Part shown: positions 44,729 to 53,150 of the stretch, one piece after another
Position numbering within the stretch: position 1 is the stretch's first letter
Layout: every line of letters begins with the position of its first letter
Assembly: GCA_016271365.2 (NCBI GenBank)
Contig: CM057456.1
Location: forward strand, 664,171,501-664,235,500
Source: Neoceratodus forsteri
Taxonomy: Eukaryota > Chordata > Ceratodontiformes > Ceratodontidae
Direction of reading: 5' to 3'
DNA: 64,000 nucleotides
The notes under the pieces: generated by a model
Seen by the model: only the letters and a program-made list of their open reading frames with translations
The model's database searches: none
What the model was told of the DNA's origin: nothing
Position numbers and translations under genes: made by a program

Positions 44729-45237
44729 TTCCTCTATCATCATCTGGTTCTGAACCTCAAAAAGATTAAATCTATGATTTTCACACACCGCCAAAATAAC
44801 TCCAGAAATGATACCCTTTGCATCTTCCCAAGTACACTCCACCCCCTTGAACAGGTATCAACATACAAATACCTGGGCATCAACTTTGACTCGGCTCTCT
44901 CCTTCCATGCCCATCTTACTTCCTTGTCCTCTGCCATGAATACCCAGATTGGACTCCTCTACTGCCACAAAGACTGCCTCCCTGAGGTTGCCCTATGGCT
45001 GGCTATCACTTCCTCCATCCTGTCATTGGTGGATTACAGACTCCCAATCTATGCAGATGCTGATGCCACTGCCCTCACCAAAGTCAAGACCTCTATTAAA
45101 AAAGCCTGCAGGCTCCTCACCGGTGCCTCCAGCAAAACTCACACATGCCAGCTCTACTGTGCCTCAAACTTACTCACTTTTGATGAATGACTGCAATACC
45201 ACACCTGTATACTGGCAAAGAAGGCTTTACTTGAGCT

Positions 45238-45490
45238 GTGCCCTCCAGGAGTCACTGCACCCCTTCAACAGGCCTCCCACTTGTTTGTCACCCGCAATAC
45301 TGCCAAAGCCACCTTCCAGGGCCCAGAGCCAGGACCTCACTTACTCAAAGGTCATTTCACTACAGAGCACCTTCCTGGTTTAATTCCCTCCCATCGCACA
45401 TTTCAAACATCCCCAAAATTGGCCCCTTCAAAGTTGCCCTGCACAAACACCTTACTGACACTCGAAGCTGTAAATGCCCATTGTAATACT
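45238..45490 (+). pseudogene. C-terminal end of L2-like D ORF2
   Basis: Frame-shifted remnants: LLKGHFTTEHLPG-type reading and SFHYRAPSWFNSLPSHISNIPKIGPFKVALHKHL (45,345-45,450), equivalent to the APTLWNSLP...FK..LK segment of L2 ORF2. Confidence 0.8.
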
Positions 45491-45767
45491 TTCTGAGTGC
45501 ACTGTTCTAAACAAATCTGCCTCTTATAGCATGACATATGCACTAGTCCACTTAAAATAGCTTGTTGTAGTCTGCACAACATGCACTGTGACCTGAGCGC
45601 TCCACTGGGACACTAAATAGCTTAATTTTTTATTTATGCTCATGTGAAATTTGCATATTTTTTGCTCTCTGAAATGTCTTGCTTTATATACTCTTCTGTA
45701 TCTCACCTGTATTGTTCTCCACTGTCTTGTTTCACAAATATGTTGTTTCCCCTCCCTGTGACGAGGT

Positions 45768-45835
45768 ACCTTTATAAATGAGTCTTTGACTCAAAGGTTT
45801 GTAAATCCGATTTCTTGAAATAAATAAATAAAAAT
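45768..45835 (+). repeat. 3' hairpin and (AAAT)n tail of L2-like D
   Basis: ACCTTT (45,768-45,773) pairs with AAAGGT (45,793-45,798), and GAGTC (45,780-45,784) with GACTC (45,788-45,792). This gives an 11-bp stem with a 6-nt bulge and a TTT loop. AAATAAATAAATAAAAAT follows. The layout matches a LINE 3' recognition stem-loop plus tail. Confidence 0.75.
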
Positions 45836-46631
45836 AATTTCACAGAAGATATACCCTGTAAGAAACACTTTGCTACAGAGAAAAATAAAGCAGTAACAGA
45901 AGATATACCTTGCAAAAGACAATTTAATTCAGAATATTGCAGCAATAATCTGTTTGCACACACCTGTAGGCACACCTCCATACATGAGAATATACAGTTA
46001 AGAAATAGTTTCAGTGTACTATAAAACACTGAACACTCACATGGGGAGGAGGAGAAGAGAGGGAACATATTCAGGAGATACAGATGGATGGAGAAAATCA
46101 AGAATCAAGGCAGATAATAGTAATAGGGGACTCAATAATAAAATGTACTTACCAGCACATTTGTAAGCATGATAAGGAGAATAGAATGGTAAGTAGCTTT
46201 TCAGGGGCAGGAATTTTGGACTTGCACGACATGGTTGATAATATACTTAAAACAGCAGGAGAGAATCCTGTGGCAGTGATACACGTGGGTATAAATGACA
46301 TACTTAGAAAAACATTACCTGAAATGCAAAAAGATTATAAAAAATGGTTGAGAAATTGGTAGAAAAAGGGAGTGAGATAATAATCTCAGAGATTCTGCCT
46401 GAGCCTAGGGTGTCAGTATATAAGGAGAGAAGAATAGCTCTAACAAATGAATGGCTTTTAAGATGGGCTGAGTCAAATGGCTTTAGGTTTATGAGGCATT
46501 GGGAGTCTTTTAAAAATAAGAAGGAGTTGTATGGAAAGGATGGATTACACCTGAATCATAGGGATAGTAGGACTTTTGGAATAAGAATAAAGAATGAGAG
46601 GGAGAAAGGGAGGGTATAGGGTGTGAAATGA
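45836..46631 (+). pseudogene. CR1-B ORF1: linker and SGNH-type esterase
   Basis: After the block, ORF1 resumes with a repeated phrase TEDIPCKKHF / TEDIPCKRQF (about 45,846 and 45,897). The esterase frame 46,084-46,362 gives RQIIVIGDSIIKCTYQH (block I), VAVIHVGINDILRKTLPE (block III), and 46,344-46,619 gives IIISEILPEPRVSVYKER, WLLRWAESNGFRFMRHWESF and KDGLHLNHRDSRTFG (block V). All three SGNH blocks are readable; one frameshift splits the domain. AT-rich codon use differs from CR1-A and CR1-C. Confidence 0.85.
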
Positions 46632-47582
46632 GTCTCTTCGCGGATGACTCCAAGATGGGAGTAGTAGTTGAGGGAGAAGAGGGGAAGTTGGCCCTGCAAG
46701 GGGACCTGGACGCCCTGGAAAGCTGGGCTCACACATGGAAATTAAATTTCAACATCACCAAGTGCAAGGTGCTGCATCTTGGTCGGGGAAATCCTAAACA
46801 CAGGTACACCCTGGGAGGGGAGGTGCTGGAGGCCTCAATAGGGGAAAAAGACCTAGGGTCATGGTGGATGCATGTGAATAACTCTGAGCAGTGCAAGAGA
46901 GCAGCTAGTAAGGCAAACAGGATGTTGGGATGCATCTAAGGGGATCACCTCTAGGAGCAAGGAAGTGATTCTCGCTGTACAATGGACTGGTTAGACCACA
47001 CCTTGAGTACTGTGTACAGTACTGGAGACCACACTTGAAGAGGGACATACAGCTCCTGAAGAGGGTACAGAGGAGGGCAACTAAGATGATACGAGGGCTA
47101 GGGGATATGACGTATGAGGACAGACTTGAGGAGCTCTGCCTGTTTTCATTGGAGGAGAGGAGAGAGACAGGGGGGGACATGATTGAGGTCTTCAAGTACC
47201 TCAAGGGAATAAATAGGTTAAACATGGAGGAGATCTTTAGACTAAAGCAGGGAGGTATCACCAGAGGGCATGGTTTGAAGTTGGAAGGTGGAAGGGTGAG
47301 GGGGAAGAGGAGGAGGTTTTTCACTGAGAGGGTGGTGGGGCCTTGGAATGCACTGCCTGGTGAACTGGTTCAGAGATCCACAGTGGAGGGCTTCAAGAGA
47401 GGGTGGGACAGACACAGAAAGTGGATGAATCAGATGATGGCCTGTCCCAGGGGGGTGGGGATGGATGATAGGGGTTTCTGGAGCACAAGGGATGGGAGGG
47501 CCTCGGCACCCAACTAAGGATCTAAGGTTTGAGCAGACTTGATAGACCGTAAGGCCTAATCTGCTGGCAAATAGTATGTTAG
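46632..47582 (+). mobile_element. CR1-C 3' fragment nested in CR1-B
   Basis: It starts inside the RT active site (SLFADDSKMGVVVEG) and continues with LESWAHTWKLNFNITKCKVLHLGRGN, then LLKRVQRRATKMIRGLGDMTYEDRLEELCLFSLEERRE, FKYLKGINRLNMEEIFRLKQGG and FFTERVVGPWNALPGELVQ. The 3' signature is AGACCGTAAGGCCTAATCTGC. ATGAG occurs at both edges (46,627-46,631 and 47,583-47,587), a possible 5-bp target duplication. A long open C-terminal frame (47,035-47,517) suggests it is younger than its host CR1-B. Confidence 0.9.
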
Positions 47583-47587
47583 TATGA

Positions 47588-48273
47588 GATTGAGTACTGT
47601 TTAAACTGAAGGAAAGGGGATTGAAAACTGGGAAAATAAGTAAAAGTGTACTGAAAAAAATAGGGTTCAAAAAGTAACATAATTGAAAGTATTGTTCTAT
47701 AATGCGAGAAGTTTAAACCAGATTTATATGTCAGAATTAGAGGTTTTGATAAGGAAAAATAAATTAGATATGCTGGGGTAGTGGAGACTTGGTGGAATAA
47801 TCAAAATGAATGGTCACATAATATACCAGAATATAGAGTAATAAGTAAAAATAGGGAAGAGAGAAGGGGGGGGGGCTCTTTTTATTAGGGAAGAATTGAA
47901 AGTTAGAATAATTGAAGAAGTGGTGGAATTAGGAAAAGTAGAAATCTTAACAGTGGATTTATTAGGAATTAAAGGCAAGAAATGCAGTATTTCAGTATTC
48001 TGTAGAGCTCCGGATACTGATCTAAAGGATACTGATTCCTTTTTGGATCATATAGTACACTTAGCAGAAGACTCAGATGTAGTATTAATGGGAGATCTGA
48101 ATCTGCCAGGGATTAAATGGGGGAAGAAACAGCTAGGAAACAATATTGAATGTAGATTCCAGGAAGAAATAATGGCAATGGGATTACACAGATGTATTCA
48201 GGAACCAAAAAGGGGAAAAAGTATCATAAATGTGATTATTGCTAATATAAAGGAAAATATTAAGAAGGTTACT
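47588..48273 (+). pseudogene. CR1-B ORF2 endonuclease, first part
   Basis: Frame-shifted start KVLFYNARSLNQIYMSELEVLIRKNKLDMLG (about 47,685-47,775; NARS signature), then the frame 47,896-48,273: VELGKVEILTVDLLGIKGKKCSISVFCRAP, VVLMGDLNLPGIKWG (GDLN intact), HRCIQEPKRGKSIINVIIANIKENIKKV. It stops at the MITE-like insert; the SDH motif (TSDHSSLLFDLDWS) lies beyond it at about 49,100-49,140. Confidence 0.88.
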
Positions 48274-48325
48274 ATAATGTATGGTAGAGCGCTGCAATGT
48301 GGCAAAAACCGTCTTTTTACAGCAT

Positions 48326-48395
48326 TGTTACACTATCGATGTGATGTCACGCTCCTGTTACAGTATCGTCGCTACGTCACATTGGTAGTGTAACA
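48326..48395. repeat. 70-bp palindrome within MITE-like element
   Basis: TGTTACACTATCGATGTGA at the left pairs with TCACATTGGTAGTGTAACA at the right with two mismatches. The arms extend to about 26 bp around TCCTGTTACAGTATCGT. Confidence 0.75.
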
Positions 48396-48907
48396 ACATT
48401 GAACACAAAGCTTTGTTGTTGCTAGGATACTCAAGACGCCAACCAAAAACCTGGTTAGTCAAAAAATCAGCATTCACTGCACTAAAGTAAAGAAACAGCA
48501 AAACGCTATACCTCTGCAACGCTCAAAATCGCAATTGTTGTGTTTTTCTCTCTTTTCACCTCTGCATGATCATTGGCACTAGTTCGCAACACAGACACAC
48601 GCTTCATGGCACCCCTGATTGGCACAACCAACCACGTGATCAAAAGGCCGTTATTTTTTTTTTTTGTCATAGACAGTATGTCTGGTCACATCAGCGTAGT
48701 CTTTATTACCTGTGGATGTCATTAGCGATGTATTCCTGTTACATTATACAAAAAAAACAATGCTTTTAAAAAAATAAATTGTCCTGGCTGTGAAAACATG
48801 AACAAATGCATGATCCTTCATCACAAGGTAATAACAGTATCTCACATATTGTCATTTTTTTACATCTTCTCCGCTGACCATACGTTTCACCATACACTAT
48901 AAAAGAC

Positions 48908-49069
48908 AACGTATGGTCAGCGGTGTGCAACTAATGCTAAGTTTGCCTTCTTGTGGTTCCTTGGTGATGCTGGTGAACCTCTCGGAGCTTTGCTCGAGAG
49001 GTTTATCAGAGCCCAAGGGAACCACTCGCAGGCAAACCTAGCGTTGTTACACACCGCTGACCATACGTT
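48908..49069. repeat. 162-bp near-perfect hairpin
   Basis: Arms of about 75 bp: AACGTATGGTCAGCGGTGTG at the left pairs with CACACCGCTGACCATACGTT at the right, then GTTTGCC/GGCAAAC, GGTTCC/GGAACC, and at the centre ACCTCTCG/CGAGAGGT around a 10-nt loop (about 48,989-49,002). Confidence 0.85.
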
Positions 49070-49072
49070 ATC

Positions 49073-51026
49073 CTATATATTCAACCACAAGTAGGAACAA
49101 GTGATCACAGCTCCTTATTGTTTGACTTGGATTGGTCAATGGAGATAGTTGAGGGTAGCACTTCTCAATTGTTGTATTAAAAAGGGGATTATGGAGAAAT
49201 AAGAAATGTGTTAAATAAAATCGATTGGAAAGGGTTGATGAATAACAAAGGTGTAGAAGAGTTGGGGAAACTGTTTTCTCAGATAATAACTGATGTAACA
49301 GCTGTATATATCCCTAAAAAAAAAGTATATAACAGTAAGGGTAAAAAACCTCCATGGTTAAATAGGGGTATAATAAGAGTATGTAGGAGGAAGAAGGTTC
49401 TGTTTCATAGAATGAAGAAACAAATGACAACTGATCATATAAATAAATACAAAAAGTGTCAAAAGAAACGTAAAAGAGAAACAAAACAAGCTAAGCAATG
49501 ACTGGAGAGGAGACTAGCAATGAGCAAAACCAATAAAAACCTTTTTACCTATGTAAATAGGCAGATAGGAGGAAGTTGTATGGCAGGCCCACTAACCACT
49601 GAGAGGGAGATGACATCAGAACCTCTAAAAATGGCAAATGAGTTTAGTAGGTGTTTTTCTGCAATATTTAGAGACAAAAAGCAAAATGTGGAAATTAGGG
49701 ATGGGGATGTGGTAATATAGACCTAAAATCACTAATAATGGAGGAGAAGGTAATGAAGAGAGTTATGGATTTAAAAAATGACAAGGCAGCAGGGCCAGTC
49801 GGGATTCATCCATATATGGTAAAGGAGCTGAAGAAAGAGTTGGTACCGGTGATTACCATGCTGGGACAAAAGGCTGGGGCAGAGGGGTGGTGCCGGAGGA
49901 TTGGAGGAGGGCATTTATTGTGCCAATATTCAAAAAGGGAAGAAGGGATCAGGCAGAAACCTATTGACCAGTGAGCCTGACATCGGTGGTGGGAAAGATC
50001 ATTGAAGGAATCTTAGTGAGGCTATAAAGCACATTATAAATGGGAAAGGTCAGGTTTATAAAAGATAGCATGGTTTTGTTACTGGAAGATTGTGTGAGAC
50101 AAATTTACAAATTTTTATGAGCATACTAATAAATGGGTGGATGAGGGGAATAGTGTGGACATAGTAATGCTGGACTTTAGACGAGCTTTTGCCACTGTCC
50201 TACTTGATAAAATAATTGAAAAGATGATCAATTTGAGGATTGATTACTGTATAATAAATTGGGTATCCCAGTGGTTGAGAAATAAGAAACAATAAGTCAG
50301 GATCAGGGGATATCTGTCGGAACCACAAAAGGTAGGGAGTGGAGTTCCGCAGGGGTCAGTGTTGGGACCTCTGTTGTTCGGAATATTTATAGGTGATTTG
50401 ATTATTGATGGTCGGAATAAAATGGTTAAATTCACAGATGATATTAAGATGGGGGGGGTTGTGAATACTTTCGATGATAGATTGCTGTTTAGCAGAGTTC
50501 TGATAAAAATTATGGAATGGGCAGAAAATAACAGTATGGAATTTAGCAATGAAAAGTGTGTTATAATGCATCTGGGAAAGCACAGTGTATGTCAGGGTTA
50601 TTACTTAAAGAGTTTACAATTAAAGACACCAGTATCAGAAAAAGATCTGGGGGTTTATATCCAGAGTGATTTAAAAAGTAGTTCACATTGTAGAAACATG
50701 TCAAATAGAGCCATGTTCTTGGTGAAGAGGGTTAGAAGGAGTTTTCATGCAAGAGAAAGTGAGGTGCTGATGCCATTATATAAGACATTGATCGGGTCCA
50801 TGTTGCATTACAGTTCCACTGTATGGAGTCCATTCTAGTTAAGGATGTAAAATTAGTAGAGAGACCACAGAGGTCTTACACCAAACTGATATCAGGTTGT
50901 ATGGATTTGAATTATGAAGAAAGGTTGGCGAAATTGAGTTTGTGGTCCTTGGAAGATAGGAGAGTTAGAGGGGACTTACTGAGTTTATATAACATAATAA
51001 AAACAATAGTATGTTTAAGGAAATGA
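49073..51026 (+). pseudogene. CR1-B ORF2 second part: SDH motif, linker, reverse transcriptase
   Basis: TSDHSSLLFDLDWS (about 49,105) ends the endonuclease. 49,208-49,501 linker: VLNKIDWKGLMNNKG, GKKPPWLNRGIIRVCRRKK. 49,520-49,720: NLFTYVNRQIGG, MANEFSRCFSAIF. 49,738-49,974: LKNDKAAGPVGIHPYMVKEL (GPDG is GPVG). Then broken VSLTSVVGKIIEGI-type, SMVLLLEDCVRQIYKFL and VMLDFRRAFATV (normally YLDFSKAFD). 50,359-50,838: LGPLLFGIFIGDL, MVKFTDDIKMGG (FTDD), WAENNSMEFSNEKCVIMHLGK, KDLGVYIQSDLKSSSHC. 50,823-51,026: VKLVERPQRSYTKLISGCMDLNYEERLAKLSLWSLEDRRVRGDLLSLYNIIK. Multiple breaks: inactive. Confidence 0.9.
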
Positions 51027-51311
51027 AATTGGAATTCAGTGACAATCCATATCAGCTAAGGGGACATGACAGACAGTTGAAGGAAACCAAAAGTAGTATA
51101 GAAATAAGAAGAAATAGTTTTAAATGCAGAACAATAAAATTGTAGAATGGGCTGCCTCAGAATGTGGTGTAGGCGGATAGTGCAGGCAAATTTAAAGAAA
51201 GATTAGATAGATATCTTACTGAAGTTGGTAACTTCGGTTATCACCACTGAATAGTGGGGAAGTCTGTATGGGCTTTGCCTTTTTGACTTCCTAGTTTCCA
51301 GTATGAAATGT
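51027..51311 (+). other. CR1-B ORF2 end and 3' UTR
   Basis: A decayed C-terminus (LRGHDRQLKETKSS-like at about 51,058, then VEWAASECGV) and a short 3' UTR end at GAAATGT. The next codon-sized block belongs to the Crypton-like half. No CR1-A-type TCTATG repeat is present. Confidence 0.65.
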
Positions 51312-52336
51312 TATGCCTCAGTGAGAAGCAGTGATAGAACAGAGTACAGCACAGCAACCCAGGACTGTGAGCAGGAATAAACTACTATTCTGGCACTGTA
51401 GACATTCAAAGAAACATCAATATTGTGACAAGATCCAAATTCAAAGCAGCTAATAACATTTTCGCAGCTGTACTGAAAAGGTACCATAAGTCTAGGAAAG
51501 ACAAGGCCTCACATTATGGTAGAATCAGTGATGCTGATCTGACAACACTTCAGAACTGTGAAGCAATTTCAGCCACCACAGCCCAAGGTCTTATCAGAAA
51601 AGTTTGGCTTGATGTACAGTATATATAGATGTTCTTTGTATGCTGGGGCGGGAGGGCCTCCAGGACCTTTCATTTGACTCCCTTCACAACTAATCAGACA
51701 GAGACTGGAGTACGGTATGTAAGTCTCAGCTTTAATGAAAATACCAAGAACCATCAAATGGCCACTGAAATAAATAAATTAAGCCTTCAAGGGTTTATGT
51801 TTGAACAGGCAGAAGATGACATGTGTCTAGTGTCATCTTTTTTTAAAAAATATGTGTCCAAATGTCCATAAGATGACAAAGCATATTACTTGCATCCACA
51901 GAAAGTACCTCAGGATGTCTCAGATAAGGACACATACTGATATTCCCAAGAACCAATGGGAATCAACTATCTTGGCAATATGATGCCCTGTCTTTTTAAA
52001 GAGGCTGGCTTAACAAAAAAATACACAAACCACTGCTTGGGGAGTACTATAGCTCACATACTTTCAGATGCAAGATTGGCATCTAGAGAGATCATGTCCA
52101 TAACTGGACATCCATGGGAACAGTTGCTAAAAATTACTGGTCTGCTTCAATTTCTGACAGACAGCAGTGGAGTGCCATCATCAGAAAGGCCAGTAAACCC
52201 AAAAATGATGTCCAATGTAAACAACTGCTTTATCCAGCCAAATTGCAAGCACCTCCATAGGAACACAGCACAAAACCATACACAGTTATGTGAAAGGATC
52301 TGGCCCCTCCACAACTGCTCTGTTCAGCATTACTAA
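51312..52336 (+). pseudogene. Crypton-like (DUF3504) recombinase, C-terminal half
   Basis: It starts YASVRSSDRTEYS (51,312 onward), matching the family block just after the N-terminal half. After a frameshift: INIVTRSKFKAANNIFAAVL, GRISDADLTTLQN and TTAQGLIRKVWLDVQYI (51,400-51,626). Further shifted: VRYVSLSFNENTKNHQM, GFMFEQAEDDMCLVSSFFKKY. Frame 51,956-52,336: INYLGNMMPCLFKEAGLTKKYTNHCLGSTIAHILSDARLASREIMSITGHPWEQ. Order and spacing fit DUF3504/Crypton proteins. The box-II arginine (NHCIRAT in relatives) is Gly here (52,040-52,042), and the C-terminal Tyr after SGHK-type GHPW is not evident, so it cannot recombine. Stops near 51,629 and 51,870 confirm decay. Confidence 0.82.
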
Positions 52337-52920
52337 TTTAAACATATTCAGTGGAACAGTACAGTTCATCTGCAGTTATGGGAATACAACCACTGACCCC
52401 GGTAATCCACATGTTAACATATTTAGCTAGCTACCGGTGGCAGAGTTTAAAAAAGCAATAATGTATTTTCCTTGTTTATATCTCCTTAACAGAACAGTTA
52501 GCAGCAGATACAGAAATTTAGTAAAACAGTGCAGACTGCATGAACAAAATGTACAGTAAGTGACACTTCAAAAAATAAGAAAAAAACCCAGTAAAATTAC
52601 AGGTGATCCAAAAGCAAGTTTACACCAGACTGTTCCCATTTACACTGCGACTTATCTGTGCTTTTTCATTCCCCACCTCCCCCCACCATGCCCGCACGCA
52701 CACTGTATATATGGCCAACAACTAACTCTGAACACAAACGGGGAAACAGGCCAAAAAATATACAAGGCACGGCTTCTACTGCTATTAAAATTAAGAAGCC
52801 TGTTGTGTACTGCTTGACATGTAAAATAAAAAAAAAGAGCCAAGTTTCAAAACAACCAGAGCAAACGAAGACTACTAAAATGACATCCTGTTTAACCTTT
52901 GGATTAACATGATACAATAC
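52337..52920. other. Unassigned AT-rich DNA
   Basis: It probably includes the 3' flank of the Crypton-like element. Nothing else recognised. An 84-codon reading at 52,658-52,912 has no domain. Confidence 0.35.
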
Positions 52921-53150
52921 TTAGCTGACCCAGTGGCACTGAGGGTTGAGGTGCTGGATGCCACACTTTATGCCACGCCAGCGACCTGGGTTAGGACCAG
53001 ACTCAGACCACCGGAGTTGGCAGGGGAGGAAAGGGATTGAGTATCCGGAGGACTGATCTCCCTTCCCAGGGTGGGCTAGTGGACTCACACCACTCCTTAG
53101 TGGCCACTGATGGAGATCGGGGGCCTTGCAAGGCAGTGGTGTCATAATTT
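52921..53150 (+). mobile_element. tRNA-derived SINE, copy 2
   Basis: TTAGCTGACCCAGTGGCACTG (box A-like) is followed by AGGGTTGAGGTGCTGGATGCC, CACGCCAGCGACCTGGGTT (box B-like GGTTAGGACCA), GGCAGGGGAGGAAAGGGATTGAG, and a tail shared with copy 1 to about GGCTAGTG. Similar head in copy 3 (16,840 minus). Confidence 0.72.

Larger units (their letters stand above)
41246..45835 (+). mobile_element. L2-like LINE (element D), near full length
   Basis: 5' region with an internal 602-bp tandem step (GAAGCTCCGAGGGTC at 41,256 and 41,858), a 693-codon frame with a GNVHPNPGP motif and endonuclease (41,769-43,850), RT (44,060-44,728), C-terminal region (44,774-45,490) and a 3' hairpin with (AAAT)n tail ending at 45,835. 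Its 5' end abuts the 5' end of CR1-A (minus) near 41,245. Confidence 0.88.
48274..49072. mobile_element. Palindromic MITE-like DNA element(s) in CR1-B
   Basis: The left end ATAATGTATGGTAGAGCG resembles the reverse complement of the right end CGCTGACCATACGTTAT. The end motif CGCTGACCATACGTT also occurs internally: plus at 48,872-48,886 and inverted at 48,908-48,922. Thus there may be two elements, 48,274-48,886 and 48,908-49,069. The second is an almost complete 162-bp hairpin. A further 70-bp palindrome (TGTTACACTA/TAGTGTAACA) lies at 48,326-48,395. No transposase. A CTATA direct repeat near both borders may be a target duplication, but the borders are ambiguous. Confidence 0.75.
35091..51311 (+). 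mobile_element. CR1-B LINE, full-length ancestor, inserted in Crypton and itself interrupted
   Basis: Pieces in order on the plus strand: two tandem 5' units (35,091-35,735), 5' UTR and ORF1 zinc-binding start (35,736-36,634), ORF1 linker and esterase (45,836-46,631), ORF2 N-terminus and endonuclease (47,588-48,273, then 49,073 onward), RT (49,208-51,026) and 3' UTR to 51,311. It shares A-rich composition throughout, unlike the nested copies. Three blocks split it: 36,635-45,835, 46,632-47,582 and 48,274-49,072. It ends exactly where the C-terminal Crypton half begins. Own sequence is about 5.3 kb, a plausible full-length CR1. Confidence 0.78.

Noticed and set aside
48326..48395. microRNA precursor
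   Set aside because: Perfect-arm palindrome with transposon-like ends inside a MITE-like element; the repeat explanation is simpler.
34788..52336. A functional host gene of the KCTD1/ZMYM/QRICH1 type with an intron at 35,091
   Set aside because: The C-terminal half has stops and frameshifts, the box-II Arg is lost, and the supposed intron is a LINE with matching ends.
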